From positions 1-64,000 of the forward strand of contig NZ_WQNE01000028.1 in NCBI RefSeq assembly GCF_009759665.1: 64,000 nt of DNA. The letters are read 5' to 3'. Origin of the DNA: Bradyrhizobium cajani. Its GTDB lineage: Bacteria > Pseudomonadota > Alphaproteobacteria > Rhizobiales > Xanthobacteraceae. Position numbers and translations under genes: made by a program. The notes below the pieces were generated by a model, which had not been told where the DNA came from, did not search any database, and was given only the letters and a program-made list of their open reading frames with translations. Shown in pieces: positions 1 to 7,845 of this stretch; the first letter of the stretch is position 1, and each line of letters starts with the position of its first letter.

Positions 1-5
1 GCCTT

Positions 6-15
6 GGGGGGGGGG
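6..15 (+). repeat. Ten-base G tract before the first gene
   Basis: A run of ten G residues ends six bases before the first ATG and overlaps the likely ribosome-binding region (GGAG at 17-20). Homopolymers of this length are prone to slippage in replication and also to sequencing error. Its place before a glycosyltransferase-like gene makes it worth noting. Confidence 0.6.
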
Positions 16-20
16 CGGAG

Positions 21-797
21 ATGTCGGACAAGATGCAGCTGGTGGTGGCCACACCGTGTTTCGGCGGGCAGGTATCGAGCATCTATGCGAGCTCGATCTT
101 CGCGCTCCAGCGCGCGGTGCACGGCATGTCCAATCTCGATCTCAAGGTGCATTTGCGCGACGGCGACGCGCTGATCACGCGGGCGCGGGCCAATCTGGTC
201 GCGATGTTCCTGGACGATCCCAAGGCAACGCACTTCCTGTTCATCGATGCCGACATCGGCTTCAAGCCGGAGCAGGTGTTCCGGCTGATCGAGTGCGGTG
301 CCGACGTCGTAGCGGGCTGCTATCCGATCAAGCGGGTCAACTGGGACAAGGCGAAGCGGGCGATCCAGTCCGGCCGGGCCGACGTGCCGGCCGCCTCGCT
401 CGACTACGTGCTCGAGATCGAGGATCCCGACCGCATCGTGGTGGTCAACGGCTTCACCCGCGTGCGTTATGCCGGCACCGGCTTTCTGATGATCCGGCGT
501 CACGTGCTGGAGGCGATGTGCCGCCATCCCGATTACGCGGCCTTGCAATTCTTCCGCGAGCACTCGCACGATACGCTGGCGGCGAGCCAGAACCGGTTCG
601 CATTGTTCGAATGCATGATCGACCCTGCGACGGGCACCTATCTCTCGGAAGATTTCGCCTTCTGCAAGCGCTGGACCGATATCGGCGGCGAGATCTGGGC
701 CGACATCCAGAGTTCGCTCGACCACGTCGGGCCGTCGGTATTCCACGGCGATATCGCCTCGCAATTCGCGCCGTCGCCTGCGGCCGATGCGGCGTGA
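21..797 (+). CDS. Predicted glycosyltransferase (GT-A-like fold)
   Basis: This 258-aa soluble protein begins with a beta-strand of the type that starts GT-A folds (LVVATPCFGG, residues 7-16). It carries an FIDADI segment at 74-79 that fits a metal-binding DxD motif (D76, D78). A later YLSEDF segment and a His near residue 240 (VFHGD) fit the second half of such folds. The expected role is transfer of a sugar from a nucleotide sugar; donor and acceptor cannot be told from sequence. The start at 21 has GGAG immediately upstream. The next gene overlaps its end by about 11 bases, so it is the first visible gene of a four-gene operon. Window edge hides what lies upstream. Confidence 0.65.
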   Translation: MSDKMQLVVATPCFGGQVSSIYASSIFALQRAVHGMSNLDLKVHLRDGDALITRARANLVAMFLDDPKATHFLFIDADIGFKPEQVFRLIECGADVVAGCYPIKRVNWDKAKRAIQSGRADVPAASLDYVLEIEDPDRIVVVNGFTRVRYAGTGFLMIRRHVLEAMCRHPDYAALQFFREHSHDTLAASQNRFALFECMIDPATGTYLSEDFAFCKRWTDIGGEIWADIQSSLDHVGPSVFHGDIASQFAPSPAADAA

Positions 798-2436
798 GGC
801 TTTCGGGATGAGCACTGGCGCATCCCGTCGCCCGACCATGGAACGGGCCGTCGACGGCGGTTCGCGCTACCGCCTGCGCGATCTCTTCACGCCTCTCGAT
901 ACGCTGCTCGTCTCAGGCGGAGATCCTCGGCTGGCGCTCGATCCGCGAACCCGGCTGAATGCATATGGCTGCGCGCCGTCGCCGGAGCCGGAGGTCTGGA
1001 ATTTCGCCTCCTCGACCGCATCGACAATCTCGCAGGCCGCCTATGACCGTGCCGCGCTGGCGCGGGAGGAACTCGTGCACAAGTGCCTGTTCGACGAGGT
1101 CGAGATCGCCTTCGATGCGCGCTGCGAGGACATGCGCGACGAGCTGCGTGGTCATCTCCAGCTTTCGCCGCGCATCGACGTCGTGTTCTCGCCGTCCGGG
1201 ACCGATTCCCAGCTCCACGCGCTATTCCTGGCGCGCGCAGTGCTCGGCGCGCCGCCCGTGACGATCGTAGTCGGTGCCGATCAGACCGGAAGCGGCGCCG
1301 CGCAGACCGCGCGCGGACATCACTTCAGTTCGATGACGGCAAGCGGCTCCGCGGTCCGCAAGGACAGCGCGGTCGCAGGACTCGCCGGCGACAGCATCGC
1401 GGTGCCGCTGCTCGAGGCCGCCAGCGAGATCGCAATGCGCGCGGATGCGGACGCCGCGGTGCTGCGCGCGGTCGAGACCAGCCTCGCGCAAGGTCGCCGC
1501 GTTCTGCTCCAGATCATGGATTCATCAAAACTGGGCTGGCGCGCGCCGAGTGCGGCCTGCCTTGACGAAATCGGGAGGCGCTGGCCGGGGAGGGTGCAGG
1601 TTGTCGTCGATGCGTGCCAGGCGCGGCTCGGACGGCGGCGGCTGCGCTCGTATCTCGACCGTGGCTACATGGTTCTGATCACCGGCTCGAAATTCTTCGG
1701 AGGTCCCGCTTTCAGCGGTGCGCTGCTGGTGCCGAAAGGGCTGTCCCGCGCGCTCGACCGGGTCGGCGAGATCGCACCCGGTTTCTTCGACTATGCCGGC
1801 CGCAGCGACTGGCCGAAGGCCTGGACGACGCTGCGATCGCGCTTCGAGCGGCGGCCGAATTTTGGTCAATGGCTGCGCTGGGAGGCTGCGCTCGCCGAGA
1901 TCGGCAGCTACTACGCCGTGCCGGGCGCTTTCCGCGCGAGGGCGCTCGCCGAACTTCGGATCGGCATCGAGAGCATGATAGCGCTGACGCCGTCGTTCCG
2001 CGCCATTCGACCTGCATGCGACTCCATCGGTACCGATGACGAGGAGTTCGTCCACACGACGATCTTTCCCTTCACGCTTCATCGCGGCGGCAAGCCCGTC
2101 ACGATCGCCGACACCAGCGCGGCCCATCGGGCGCTGGCGCGGGACATGAACGACGACGTCGCCGGCAGCGCGGCCGACCGGCAGGTCGCGGCCCAACGCG
2201 GCCTGGTCGGCCAGCCGGTCCGGCTGGAGCGATCGGACGTCACATCTCAGGCCGTGCTGCGCCTGTGCGTCGGTGCCCGGCTCGTGACCGATGCCTGGTC
2301 GGCGGATGTCGCGCAATCGCAGAGAAATCTACAGAACACACTCGATCGGATCGCCGATATCCTGGTGAAGATCGAACTGCTGCTTGACCGCGCCGCCGGC
2401 GCGGCGGAGCCGCATGCCCACGCCGTTGAGGTTTGA
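787..2436 (+). CDS. PLP-dependent aminotransferase-fold (type I) protein, function unknown
   Basis: The protein has up to 549 aa. A second possible start, MSTGAS, lies at 808. The central part is a fold-type I PLP enzyme: VVVDACQ near 275 supplies the Asp that would pair with the pyridine nitrogen, and ITGSKFFGG holds the Schiff-base Lys (K302 from the 787 start). It resembles class V aminotransferases or desulfurases only at motif level. The flanks, including a long N-terminal part and a C-terminal helical part, are not recognised. The start overlaps the end of the glycosyltransferase-like gene, and the next gene begins one base after its stop, so translation is probably coupled. The substrate is unknown; an amino sugar or amino-acid-derived group is a guess from the neighbours. 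Confidence 0.6.
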   Translation: MRREAFGMSTGASRRPTMERAVDGGSRYRLRDLFTPLDTLLVSGGDPRLALDPRTRLNAYGCAPSPEPEVWNFASSTASTISQAAYDRAALAREELVHKCLFDEVEIAFDARCEDMRDELRGHLQLSPRIDVVFSPSGTDSQLHALFLARAVLGAPPVTIVVGADQTGSGAAQTARGHHFSSMTASGSAVRKDSAVAGLAGDSIAVPLLEAASEIAMRADADAAVLRAVETSLAQGRRVLLQIMDSSKLGWRAPSAACLDEIGRRWPGRVQVVVDACQARLGRRRLRSYLDRGYMVLITGSKFFGGPAFSGALLVPKGLSRALDRVGEIAPGFFDYAGRSDWPKAWTTLRSRFERRPNFGQWLRWEAALAEIGSYYAVPGAFRARALAELRIGIESMIALTPSFRAIRPACDSIGTDDEEFVHTTIFPFTLHRGGKPVTIADTSAAHRALARDMNDDVAGSAADRQVAAQRGLVGQPVRLERSDVTSQAVLRLCVGARLVTDAWSADVAQSQRNLQNTLDRIADILVKIELLLDRAAGAAEPHAHAVEV

Positions 2437-2437
2437 A

Positions 2438-3694
2438 ATGCAACATCCAGCTCTATCGCCGATCGGCACGACTGCGTCGGCGCAATTTGCCGAGCGCATC
2501 GGCTTTGCGCAGTTGACGCGCCAGGCCTTCGAGGGCGTGGATCTGCACCCGTTGCGCGACCAGCTCCTCGCCAGGATTTCCGAAGGTACGGCGCAGGCGG
2601 GCGAGGGGCTCGATCTGTCGCTGATTGCCCAGCTTCTCGGCGAGAAGCAGGCGGGCCTCGCGATCCAGGCCGAGGTGCTCACCTTTCATCGTCTGTTTCG
2701 TTCGCCCTGCGCGGTCGAAAAGCCGCGCCTGCGCGTGCTCGCGCTTGCGGCCGCGATCGACATGGGCGGCAATACGCCGATCGAATTTCTGCTCGAGGAC
2801 ACCGACATCGAGCTGTTGACGCTCTATGTGATCGACGGCGTGGGTCTGCCCGAGCAACTGCCCGATCACGACGTCGCCATCGTCGTCGCGTCCGATTCGG
2901 AGGAGTGCCGCGAGGCACTCGCCGTCATCGAGCGCGCCGCGCCGCGCTGGCCACGGCCCTTGCTCAATCGGCCGAACCTCATCGCCAATCTCGACCGCGA
3001 CAAGCTTTACCGACTGATCTCGGGTATCGCCGGTCTCGACATCCCCGCAACGGTCGGCGCGACGCGCGCGCAACTGACGGATCTGTCGCACGGTCGGATC
3101 GAATGCGCGGAGATCGTCGGCGAGCTGCGCTATCCAATGATCGTGCGGCCGCGCGGCACCCATGCCGGCGTCGGGCTCGCGAAGATCGACGACGCCGGCG
3201 CACTCGCCGCCTACCTAGCGGAGCGGGAGGAGCAGGAGTTCTTCGTCGCGCGCTTCGTCGACTATGTGAGCCCCGACGGGCTCTATCGCAAATATCGCCT
3301 CGCGATGGTCGACGGCAAACCTTACGCCTGCCACATGGCCATCGCCGATCGTTGGGACATCTGGTATCTCAACGCCAACATGGCGTTCAACGTGGAAAAG
3401 CGCGCTGAAGAAGCCGTCTTCATGCTCGACTTCGACCACGCTTTCGCGGCGCGCCACAAGAGCGCGCTCGACGAGATGAGCAGGCGCGTCGGCCTCGACT
3501 ACTTCATCGTCGATTGCGCCGAGAACCAGCAGGGAGAGCTTCTGGTCTTCGAGGCCGACAACACCGCCGTCGTGCACAACATGGATTCGCCGGCCGTGTT
3601 TCCATACAAGCCGCCGCAGATGCGCAAGATCTTCGCCGCGTTCACGGCGATGCTGTCACGGCGTGCGGAAGCGGGTGCGAGGAGCGCGTCGTGA
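2438..3694 (+). CDS. ATP-grasp ligase-like protein
   Basis: The protein has 418 aa from the ATG at 2438, chosen because it follows the preceding stop by one base. The C-terminal half looks like an ATP-grasp fold: YPMIVRPRGTHAG at about residue 232 resembles the nucleotide-binding strand and glycine-rich loop. EFFVARFVDY and the late LLVFEADNTAVVHNM (acidic/Asn metal ligands) fit the rest of the active site. The family usually joins a carboxylate to an amine or thiol through an acyl phosphate. The N-terminal half (about 200 aa) is not recognised. It overlaps the following decarboxylase by four bases (GTGA). Alternative: an ATP-grasp protein that phosphorylates rather than ligates. Confidence 0.6.
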   Translation: MQHPALSPIGTTASAQFAERIGFAQLTRQAFEGVDLHPLRDQLLARISEGTAQAGEGLDLSLIAQLLGEKQAGLAIQAEVLTFHRLFRSPCAVEKPRLRVLALAAAIDMGGNTPIEFLLEDTDIELLTLYVIDGVGLPEQLPDHDVAIVVASDSEECREALAVIERAAPRWPRPLLNRPNLIANLDRDKLYRLISGIAGLDIPATVGATRAQLTDLSHGRIECAEIVGELRYPMIVRPRGTHAGVGLAKIDDAGALAAYLAEREEQEFFVARFVDYVSPDGLYRKYRLAMVDGKPYACHMAIADRWDIWYLNANMAFNVEKRAEEAVFMLDFDHAFAARHKSALDEMSRRVGLDYFIVDCAENQQGELLVFEADNTAVVHNMDSPAVFPYKPPQMRKIFAAFTAMLSRRAEAGARSAS

Positions 3695-5190
3695 ACGAGA
3701 TGATCCGCAAGGCGCAGGCCGCCGTTCTTCACACGTCGCTCGATCCGCAGGACTGGAGCGAGTTTCGCGCGCTCGCCCATCGCATGCTGGACGAGACGAT
3801 CGACGGCATCGCCAATGTTCGTGCGCGCCCGGTATGGCAGCCTATTCCCGATGACGTCCGCGCCGCGTTCAAGGCGGACCTGCCGCGCGAGGGAGATGAT
3901 CTCGCCGAAGTCTACCGCGAATTCGTCGAGCACGTCGCGCCCTATGCGACCGGCAACGTCCATCCCGGCTTCATGGGCTGGGTGCACGGCGGTGGCACCG
4001 CGGTCGGCATGCTTGCGGAAATGCTGGCGGCGGGTCTCAACGCCAATCTCGGCGGGCGCGACCACATGCCGATCGAGGTCGAACGCCAGATCGTCGACTG
4101 GATGCGCCGCCTGTTCGCCTTTCCGGAAAGCGCGAGCGGTATCTTCGTCACGGGCACGTCGATGGCCAATCTGATGGCGGTGCTGGTGGCCCGCACCAGC
4201 GCGCTTGGCACGCTTGCGCGACAGCACGGCATCGGCAATGACGGTGCGTTGCTCACTGCTTATACGTCGCAGGCCGCGCATGGCTGCGTCTCCAGGGCGA
4301 TGGACATTGCGGGGCTCGGCACCGATGCGCTGCGCAAGATCGACGTCGATTCCGATCATCGCATCGACGTCGCCGCACTGCGCGCGCAGATCGCGACCGA
4401 TCGCGAGGTCGGCTTCAAGCCGTTCCTGGTTGTCGCCTCCGCCGGCACGGTCGATATCGGAGCGATCGACGACCTCGAGGCGCTCGCCCGGTTGTGCCGC
4501 GAGGAAGGAATCTGGTTTCACGTCGACGGCGCCTTCGGTGCGCTCGCGATCCTGTCACCCGAGCTCGCGCCGCTGCTCGGCGGCATCGAGCTTGCGGACT
4601 CGATTGCGCTCGACTTCCACAAATGGGGACAGGTCCCTTACGATGCCGGCTTCCTCCTGGTGCGAGACGGCGAGCAACATCGGCAGGCCTTTGCGCAGCC
4701 GGCCGCCTATCTGCGCCGCGAGGCGAGGGGGCTTGCGGCGGGCGCGGTCTGGCCCTGCGATCTCGGCCCGGATCTGTCGCGCGGCTTCCGCGCGCTGAAG
4801 ACCTGGTTCACGCTGAAGACGTTCGGCACCGACCGGCTGGGGGCGGTGATCGCGCGAAGCTGTGCGCTGGCGAAATACCTCGAAGCGCGCGTCCTGGCCG
4901 AACCGCGGCTGGAGCTGCTGGCGCCGGTCAACCTCAACATCGTCTGCTTCCGTTATCGCGCCGATGATGCGGTCAATCGCGAGATCGTCGCCGACATCCA
5001 GGAGTCCGGCGTCGCGGCGCCGTCGAGCACCACGCTGGACGGCAGGTTCGCGATCCGCGCCGCGATCGTCAATCACCGCACCGAGGAGACGGACATCGAT
5101 GCGCTGGTCGCGGCCGTGCTCGAGTTCGGTGGGCGGCGAAGCAGCGACAGGTTGATCGAGATCGAGGCGCCGCCGCTCGCGGCGCAGTGA
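3691..5190 (+). CDS. Group II PLP-dependent decarboxylase (aromatic-L-amino-acid/glutamate decarboxylase family)
   Basis: The start is taken as GTG 3691, overlapping the upstream stop (GTGA); an ATG three codons on (3700) is possible. It gives 499 aa, normal for the family. Seen motifs: HPGFMGWVHGG near the N-terminus, GTSMANLMA (cofactor phosphate region), HVDGAFGA (Asp against the pyridine ring) and DFHKWGQVPYDAG with the Schiff-base Lys K311. The family decarboxylates L-amino acids to amines. As the last gene of the operon it may make an amine that the ATP-grasp protein joins to another group, which is inference. A strong hairpin terminator follows at 5211. Confidence 0.8.
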   Translation: MNEMIRKAQAAVLHTSLDPQDWSEFRALAHRMLDETIDGIANVRARPVWQPIPDDVRAAFKADLPREGDDLAEVYREFVEHVAPYATGNVHPGFMGWVHGGGTAVGMLAEMLAAGLNANLGGRDHMPIEVERQIVDWMRRLFAFPESASGIFVTGTSMANLMAVLVARTSALGTLARQHGIGNDGALLTAYTSQAAHGCVSRAMDIAGLGTDALRKIDVDSDHRIDVAALRAQIATDREVGFKPFLVVASAGTVDIGAIDDLEALARLCREEGIWFHVDGAFGALAILSPELAPLLGGIELADSIALDFHKWGQVPYDAGFLLVRDGEQHRQAFAQPAAYLRREARGLAAGAVWPCDLGPDLSRGFRALKTWFTLKTFGTDRLGAVIARSCALAKYLEARVLAEPRLELLAPVNLNIVCFRYRADDAVNREIVADIQESGVAAPSSTTLDGRFAIRAAIVNHRTEETDIDALVAAVLEFGGRRSSDRLIEIEAPPLAAQ

Positions 5191-5210
5191 GCGCGAAACG
5201 CAAGGAACGG

Positions 5211-5245
5211 AAACGGCCCCGGAGATGATCCGGGGCCGTTTCGTT
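5211..5245. terminator. Bidirectional terminator between decarboxylase and flbT
   Basis: A perfect 12-bp stem (AAACGGCCCCGG with its complement, 5211-5222 and 5230-5241) has a 7-base loop and a short T-rich end. It sits between two convergent genes and can serve both. Confidence 0.75.
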
Positions 5246-5277
5246 TGGGCAAGAACGTGCCGATTGAGCGGTGGTGA

Positions 5278-5703
5278 TCAGGCCGCTGAGCTGACGTCAC
5301 CCTTGGGATGCGTGGCGGCGTACTGGTCGCGCAGCTTCTCCTCATAGGCGATCAACTTGCGGGCATCCTTCAGCGCGCGATAGAGATCGCCGCTCATGAT
5401 GTTGTTGTTGATGTCCTCGATGATCGGCCAGGCGCTCGGCACGGCGGTGACGATGTCGCGCACCAGGTTGAAATAGGTGCCGTGCTGGGTCTGCGGGTCC
5501 GGCGAGATGTACATGAGCTGGACCGCCAGGTAGACCAGCTTGGCCGGCGTGTCCGCGGTCTCGGGCGTGAGGATGTCGCGCTCGCGCAGGATCGGGACGT
5601 TGTCGCCTTCGATCAGGAAACGGGCGCGCTGATCCGTGTTGGTGATCACGCAGTTGCCGACGATAATGCGTTCGTGGGGTCTGAGCTCGACCTTGAGGGC
5701 CAT
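5278..5703 (-). CDS. flbT: Flagellum biosynthesis repressor FlbT
   Basis: A 141-aa protein of normal FlbT length with the typical start (MALKVELRPHERIIVGNCVI) and the ILTPETADTPAKLVYLAVQ region. In Caulobacter FlbT binds the flagellin mRNA leader and limits flagellin synthesis until the hook is finished, with FlaF acting as its counterpart. Here it is divergent from the flagellins and flaF lies beyond them, so regulator and targets are together. A CtrA-like box lies about 100 bp before its start. Confidence 0.93.
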   Translation of the reverse strand: MALKVELRPHERIIVGNCVITNTDQRARFLIEGDNVPILRERDILTPETADTPAKLVYLAVQLMYISPDPQTQHGTYFNLVRDIVTAVPSAWPIIEDINNNIMSGDLYRALKDARKLIAYEEKLRDQYAATHPKGDVSSAA

Positions 5704-5801
5704 GCCTGTTCTCCATCAACTCTTGTTCTGATGAGCGACGGTCGCGCCCCGGCAGATAACGGTGCCGACCCTGATTTGGCGGTAATCCTTGCTGAATACG
5801 G

Positions 5802-5816
5802 TTAACAGCACGTAAA
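5802..5816 (-). promoter_or_regulatory. CtrA-like box between flbT and flagellin 1
   Basis: On the minus strand this reads TTTA-N7-TTAACC, one base off the TTAA-N7-TTAA consensus. It lies in the 328-bp gap between flbT and the first flagellin; the rest of that gap shows no clear sigma-54 or sigma-28 promoter to my eye. It may serve flbT, the flagellin or both. Confidence 0.5.
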
Positions 5817-6031
5817 CGCGTCCAGGGGCGCAGGAAATCACAAGCAATCTCAACGATGTGCGATCTGCCGCGCGGCCTGGCCCAGAGGCCGAAGTCGATT
5901 CAGCGGCCGTATTCCCCGGAAAGTGCTGCTTTCATTTCATCCTTTCTTAGAGCCTTGGCGGCACGGTTCCGCGGTCGCTTGGGTCAAGAAGAGCCAGGCA
6001 AGACGCGTAGCTACCAGAAAGGTAACATCAT

Positions 6032-7600
6032 ATGTCCGTCGTTCTCTCCGCATCGGTTCGTCAGAACCTGCTCTCCCTCCAGTCCACCGCCGACCTGCTC
6101 GCCACCACCCAGTCACGTCTGTCGACGGGCCGGAAGGTGAACTCGGCTCTCGACAATCCGACCAACTTCTTCACCGCCCAGGGCCTCGACAACCGCGCCA
6201 GCGACATCGGCAACCTTCTGGACGGCATCGGTAACGGCGTGCAGGTTCTGCAGTCCGCCAACACCGGCATCACCTCGCTGCAGAAGCTGGTCGACAGCGC
6301 CAAGTCGATCGCCAACCAGGCGCTGCAGCAGCCGTCGGGCTACTCCTCCAAGTCGACCTTCACCTCGGCGGTGATCACGGGTGCGACCGCCACGAACCTG
6401 CTCGGCGACCCCACCACCGCCGCCACGCTGACCGGCACTGCGACCGGCACTCTTGCGGCGGCTTCGGGCCTGACGACCGCGGCTGGCGGTAGCTTTACTG
6501 CTGGCGACACGATCATCGTCAACGGCACGACGATCAAGGTCACGGCTGCCGGCGCTGGTACTGCCACCGTTACCACGGATCCGGACGGCACCATCAATCT
6601 GAACACCACCGCGACCACGGCTGCAACCACGGACGACTTGACCAATGCGATCAAGACGGCTCTTGGCACCGGCTCCGCGGCGGCCATCGCCGGCAACCAG
6701 CTGACGATCACTGCCGGCAACACCTCCAGCAGCATCACGCTCGGCGGTACAGCGCTCGCCAAGGTCGGCCTCACCGCCGGCACAACGGCGCCGACGTCGA
6801 CCTTCAGCGGTCAGACGCTGACGATCGGTGCGATCGACGGCAGCGCCGCCCAGACCATCACGATCGGCACGGGCGCCGGCCAGGTCAATACGCTCGACGC
6901 ACTCAACACCAAGCTCGCCTCAAGCAACCTGACCGCCTCGCTGAGCACGGATGGCAAGCTGACCATCACCACCACGAACGATGAAGCCTCGCAGAATCTG
7001 ACGAGCTCCATCATCGGCGGCACGGCGATCGGTTCCGGCAAGCTGTTCGGCGCAGGAGCCTTCGCCGCCGCGGTGAAGGATACCAACTCGCAGAACGCCC
7101 GCGCCAGCCTGATCGCTCAGTACAACAACGTGATTGATCAGATCAAAACCACCGCGCAGGATTCGTCTTTCAACGGCGTCAACCTGCTGAACGGCGACAC
7201 GCTGAAGCTGACGTTCAATGAAACCGGCAAGTCGACGCTGAGCATCACCGGCGTCACCTTCGATCCGGCCGGCCTCGGCCTTGCGAAGCTGACATCTGGC
7301 ACCGACTTCCTGGACAACGCTTCGGTCAACAAGGTTCTGACTACGCTCAACGCGTCCAGCAGCACGCTGCGTTCGGAAGCATCGACGCTGGGTTCGAACC
7401 TGTCGGTCGTGCAGATCCGCCAGGATTTCAACAAGAACCTGATCAACGTCCTGCAGACCGGTTCGTCCAACCTGACGCTGGCCGACACCAACGAGGAAGC
7501 GGCCAACAGCCAGGCGCTGTCGACCCGCCAGTCCATCGCGGTCTCGGCGCTGTCGCTGGCCAACCAGTCGCAGCAGAGCGTGTTGCAGCTTCTGCGCTGA
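6032..7600 (+). CDS. fliC: Flagellin 1
   Basis: A 522-aa flagellin. Residues 1-105 form the conserved D0/D1 coiled-coil part (VRQNLLSLQSTADLLATTQ, ALDNPTNFFTAQGLDNRASD). The last ~95 residues form the partner helices, ending NQSQQSVLQLLR. The middle (about 110-340) is Thr/Ala/Gly-rich and variable, and would make the exposed D2/D3 domains. The product is secreted by the flagellar export system and polymerises into the filament. A Shine-Dalgarno-like GAAAGG lies before ATG 6032. A strong terminator follows. It is longer than the lateral flagellins of Rhizobiales, which suggests the thick filament type. Confidence 0.95.
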   Translation: MSVVLSASVRQNLLSLQSTADLLATTQSRLSTGRKVNSALDNPTNFFTAQGLDNRASDIGNLLDGIGNGVQVLQSANTGITSLQKLVDSAKSIANQALQQPSGYSSKSTFTSAVITGATATNLLGDPTTAATLTGTATGTLAAASGLTTAAGGSFTAGDTIIVNGTTIKVTAAGAGTATVTTDPDGTINLNTTATTAATTDDLTNAIKTALGTGSAAAIAGNQLTITAGNTSSSITLGGTALAKVGLTAGTTAPTSTFSGQTLTIGAIDGSAAQTITIGTGAGQVNTLDALNTKLASSNLTASLSTDGKLTITTTNDEASQNLTSSIIGGTAIGSGKLFGAGAFAAAVKDTNSQNARASLIAQYNNVIDQIKTTAQDSSFNGVNLLNGDTLKLTFNETGKSTLSITGVTFDPAGLGLAKLTSGTDFLDNASVNKVLTTLNASSSTLRSEASTLGSNLSVVQIRQDFNKNLINVLQTGSSNLTLADTNEEAANSQALSTRQSIAVSALSLANQSQQSVLQLLR

Positions 7601-7631
7601 TACGCGACCAAAATCGCCAGTCAAGGCATCG

Positions 7632-7660
7632 CGGCGGGGCTTTTGCCCCGCCGTTTTTTT
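7632..7660 (+). terminator. Rho-independent terminator of flagellin 1
   Basis: A perfect 9-bp GC stem (CGGCGGGGC / GCCCCGCCG), TTTT loop and seven T residues directly after. Each flagellin gene therefore has its own transcript end. Confidence 0.92.
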
Positions 7661-7705
7661 ATGTCGTGCGTTACGGCTGGTCCTATATCCGGGAACCGTA
7701 GTGGA

Positions 7706-7755
7706 TTAACGCATCATTAACCTTACGGCTTAAGCCGCCATTAACCTTAATTTAA
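7706..7755 (+). promoter_or_regulatory. Cluster of three CtrA-type boxes before flagellin 2
   Basis: Three exact TTAA-N7-TTAA arrangements lie in 50 bp: 7706-7720, 7730-7744 and 7741-7755. The last two share a TTAA. The palindrome CGGCTTAAGCCG (7726-7737) lies between two copies of CATTAACCTTA. The ATG of flagellin 2 is about 90 bp downstream. The exact match to the CtrA consensus is seen; binding is inferred. Confidence 0.6.
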
Positions 7756-7845
7756 AGGAGACCCCCTAAGACTGGACAAAAGTACATTCCCCGATCGGCG
7801 AGCCCCGATTCGTACAGCGTCGCGCTTCAAGAGGAAGATCCGCCA

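Noticed and set aside
1525..2316. 263-codon minus-strand frame inside the PLP gene
   Set aside because: Antisense shadow; the plus-strand protein has active-site motifs and coupled neighbours.
5945..5990. Sigma-54 promoter before flagellin 1 (GGCGGCACGGTTCCGC)
   Set aside because: The GG and GC are not at the ten-base spacing needed.
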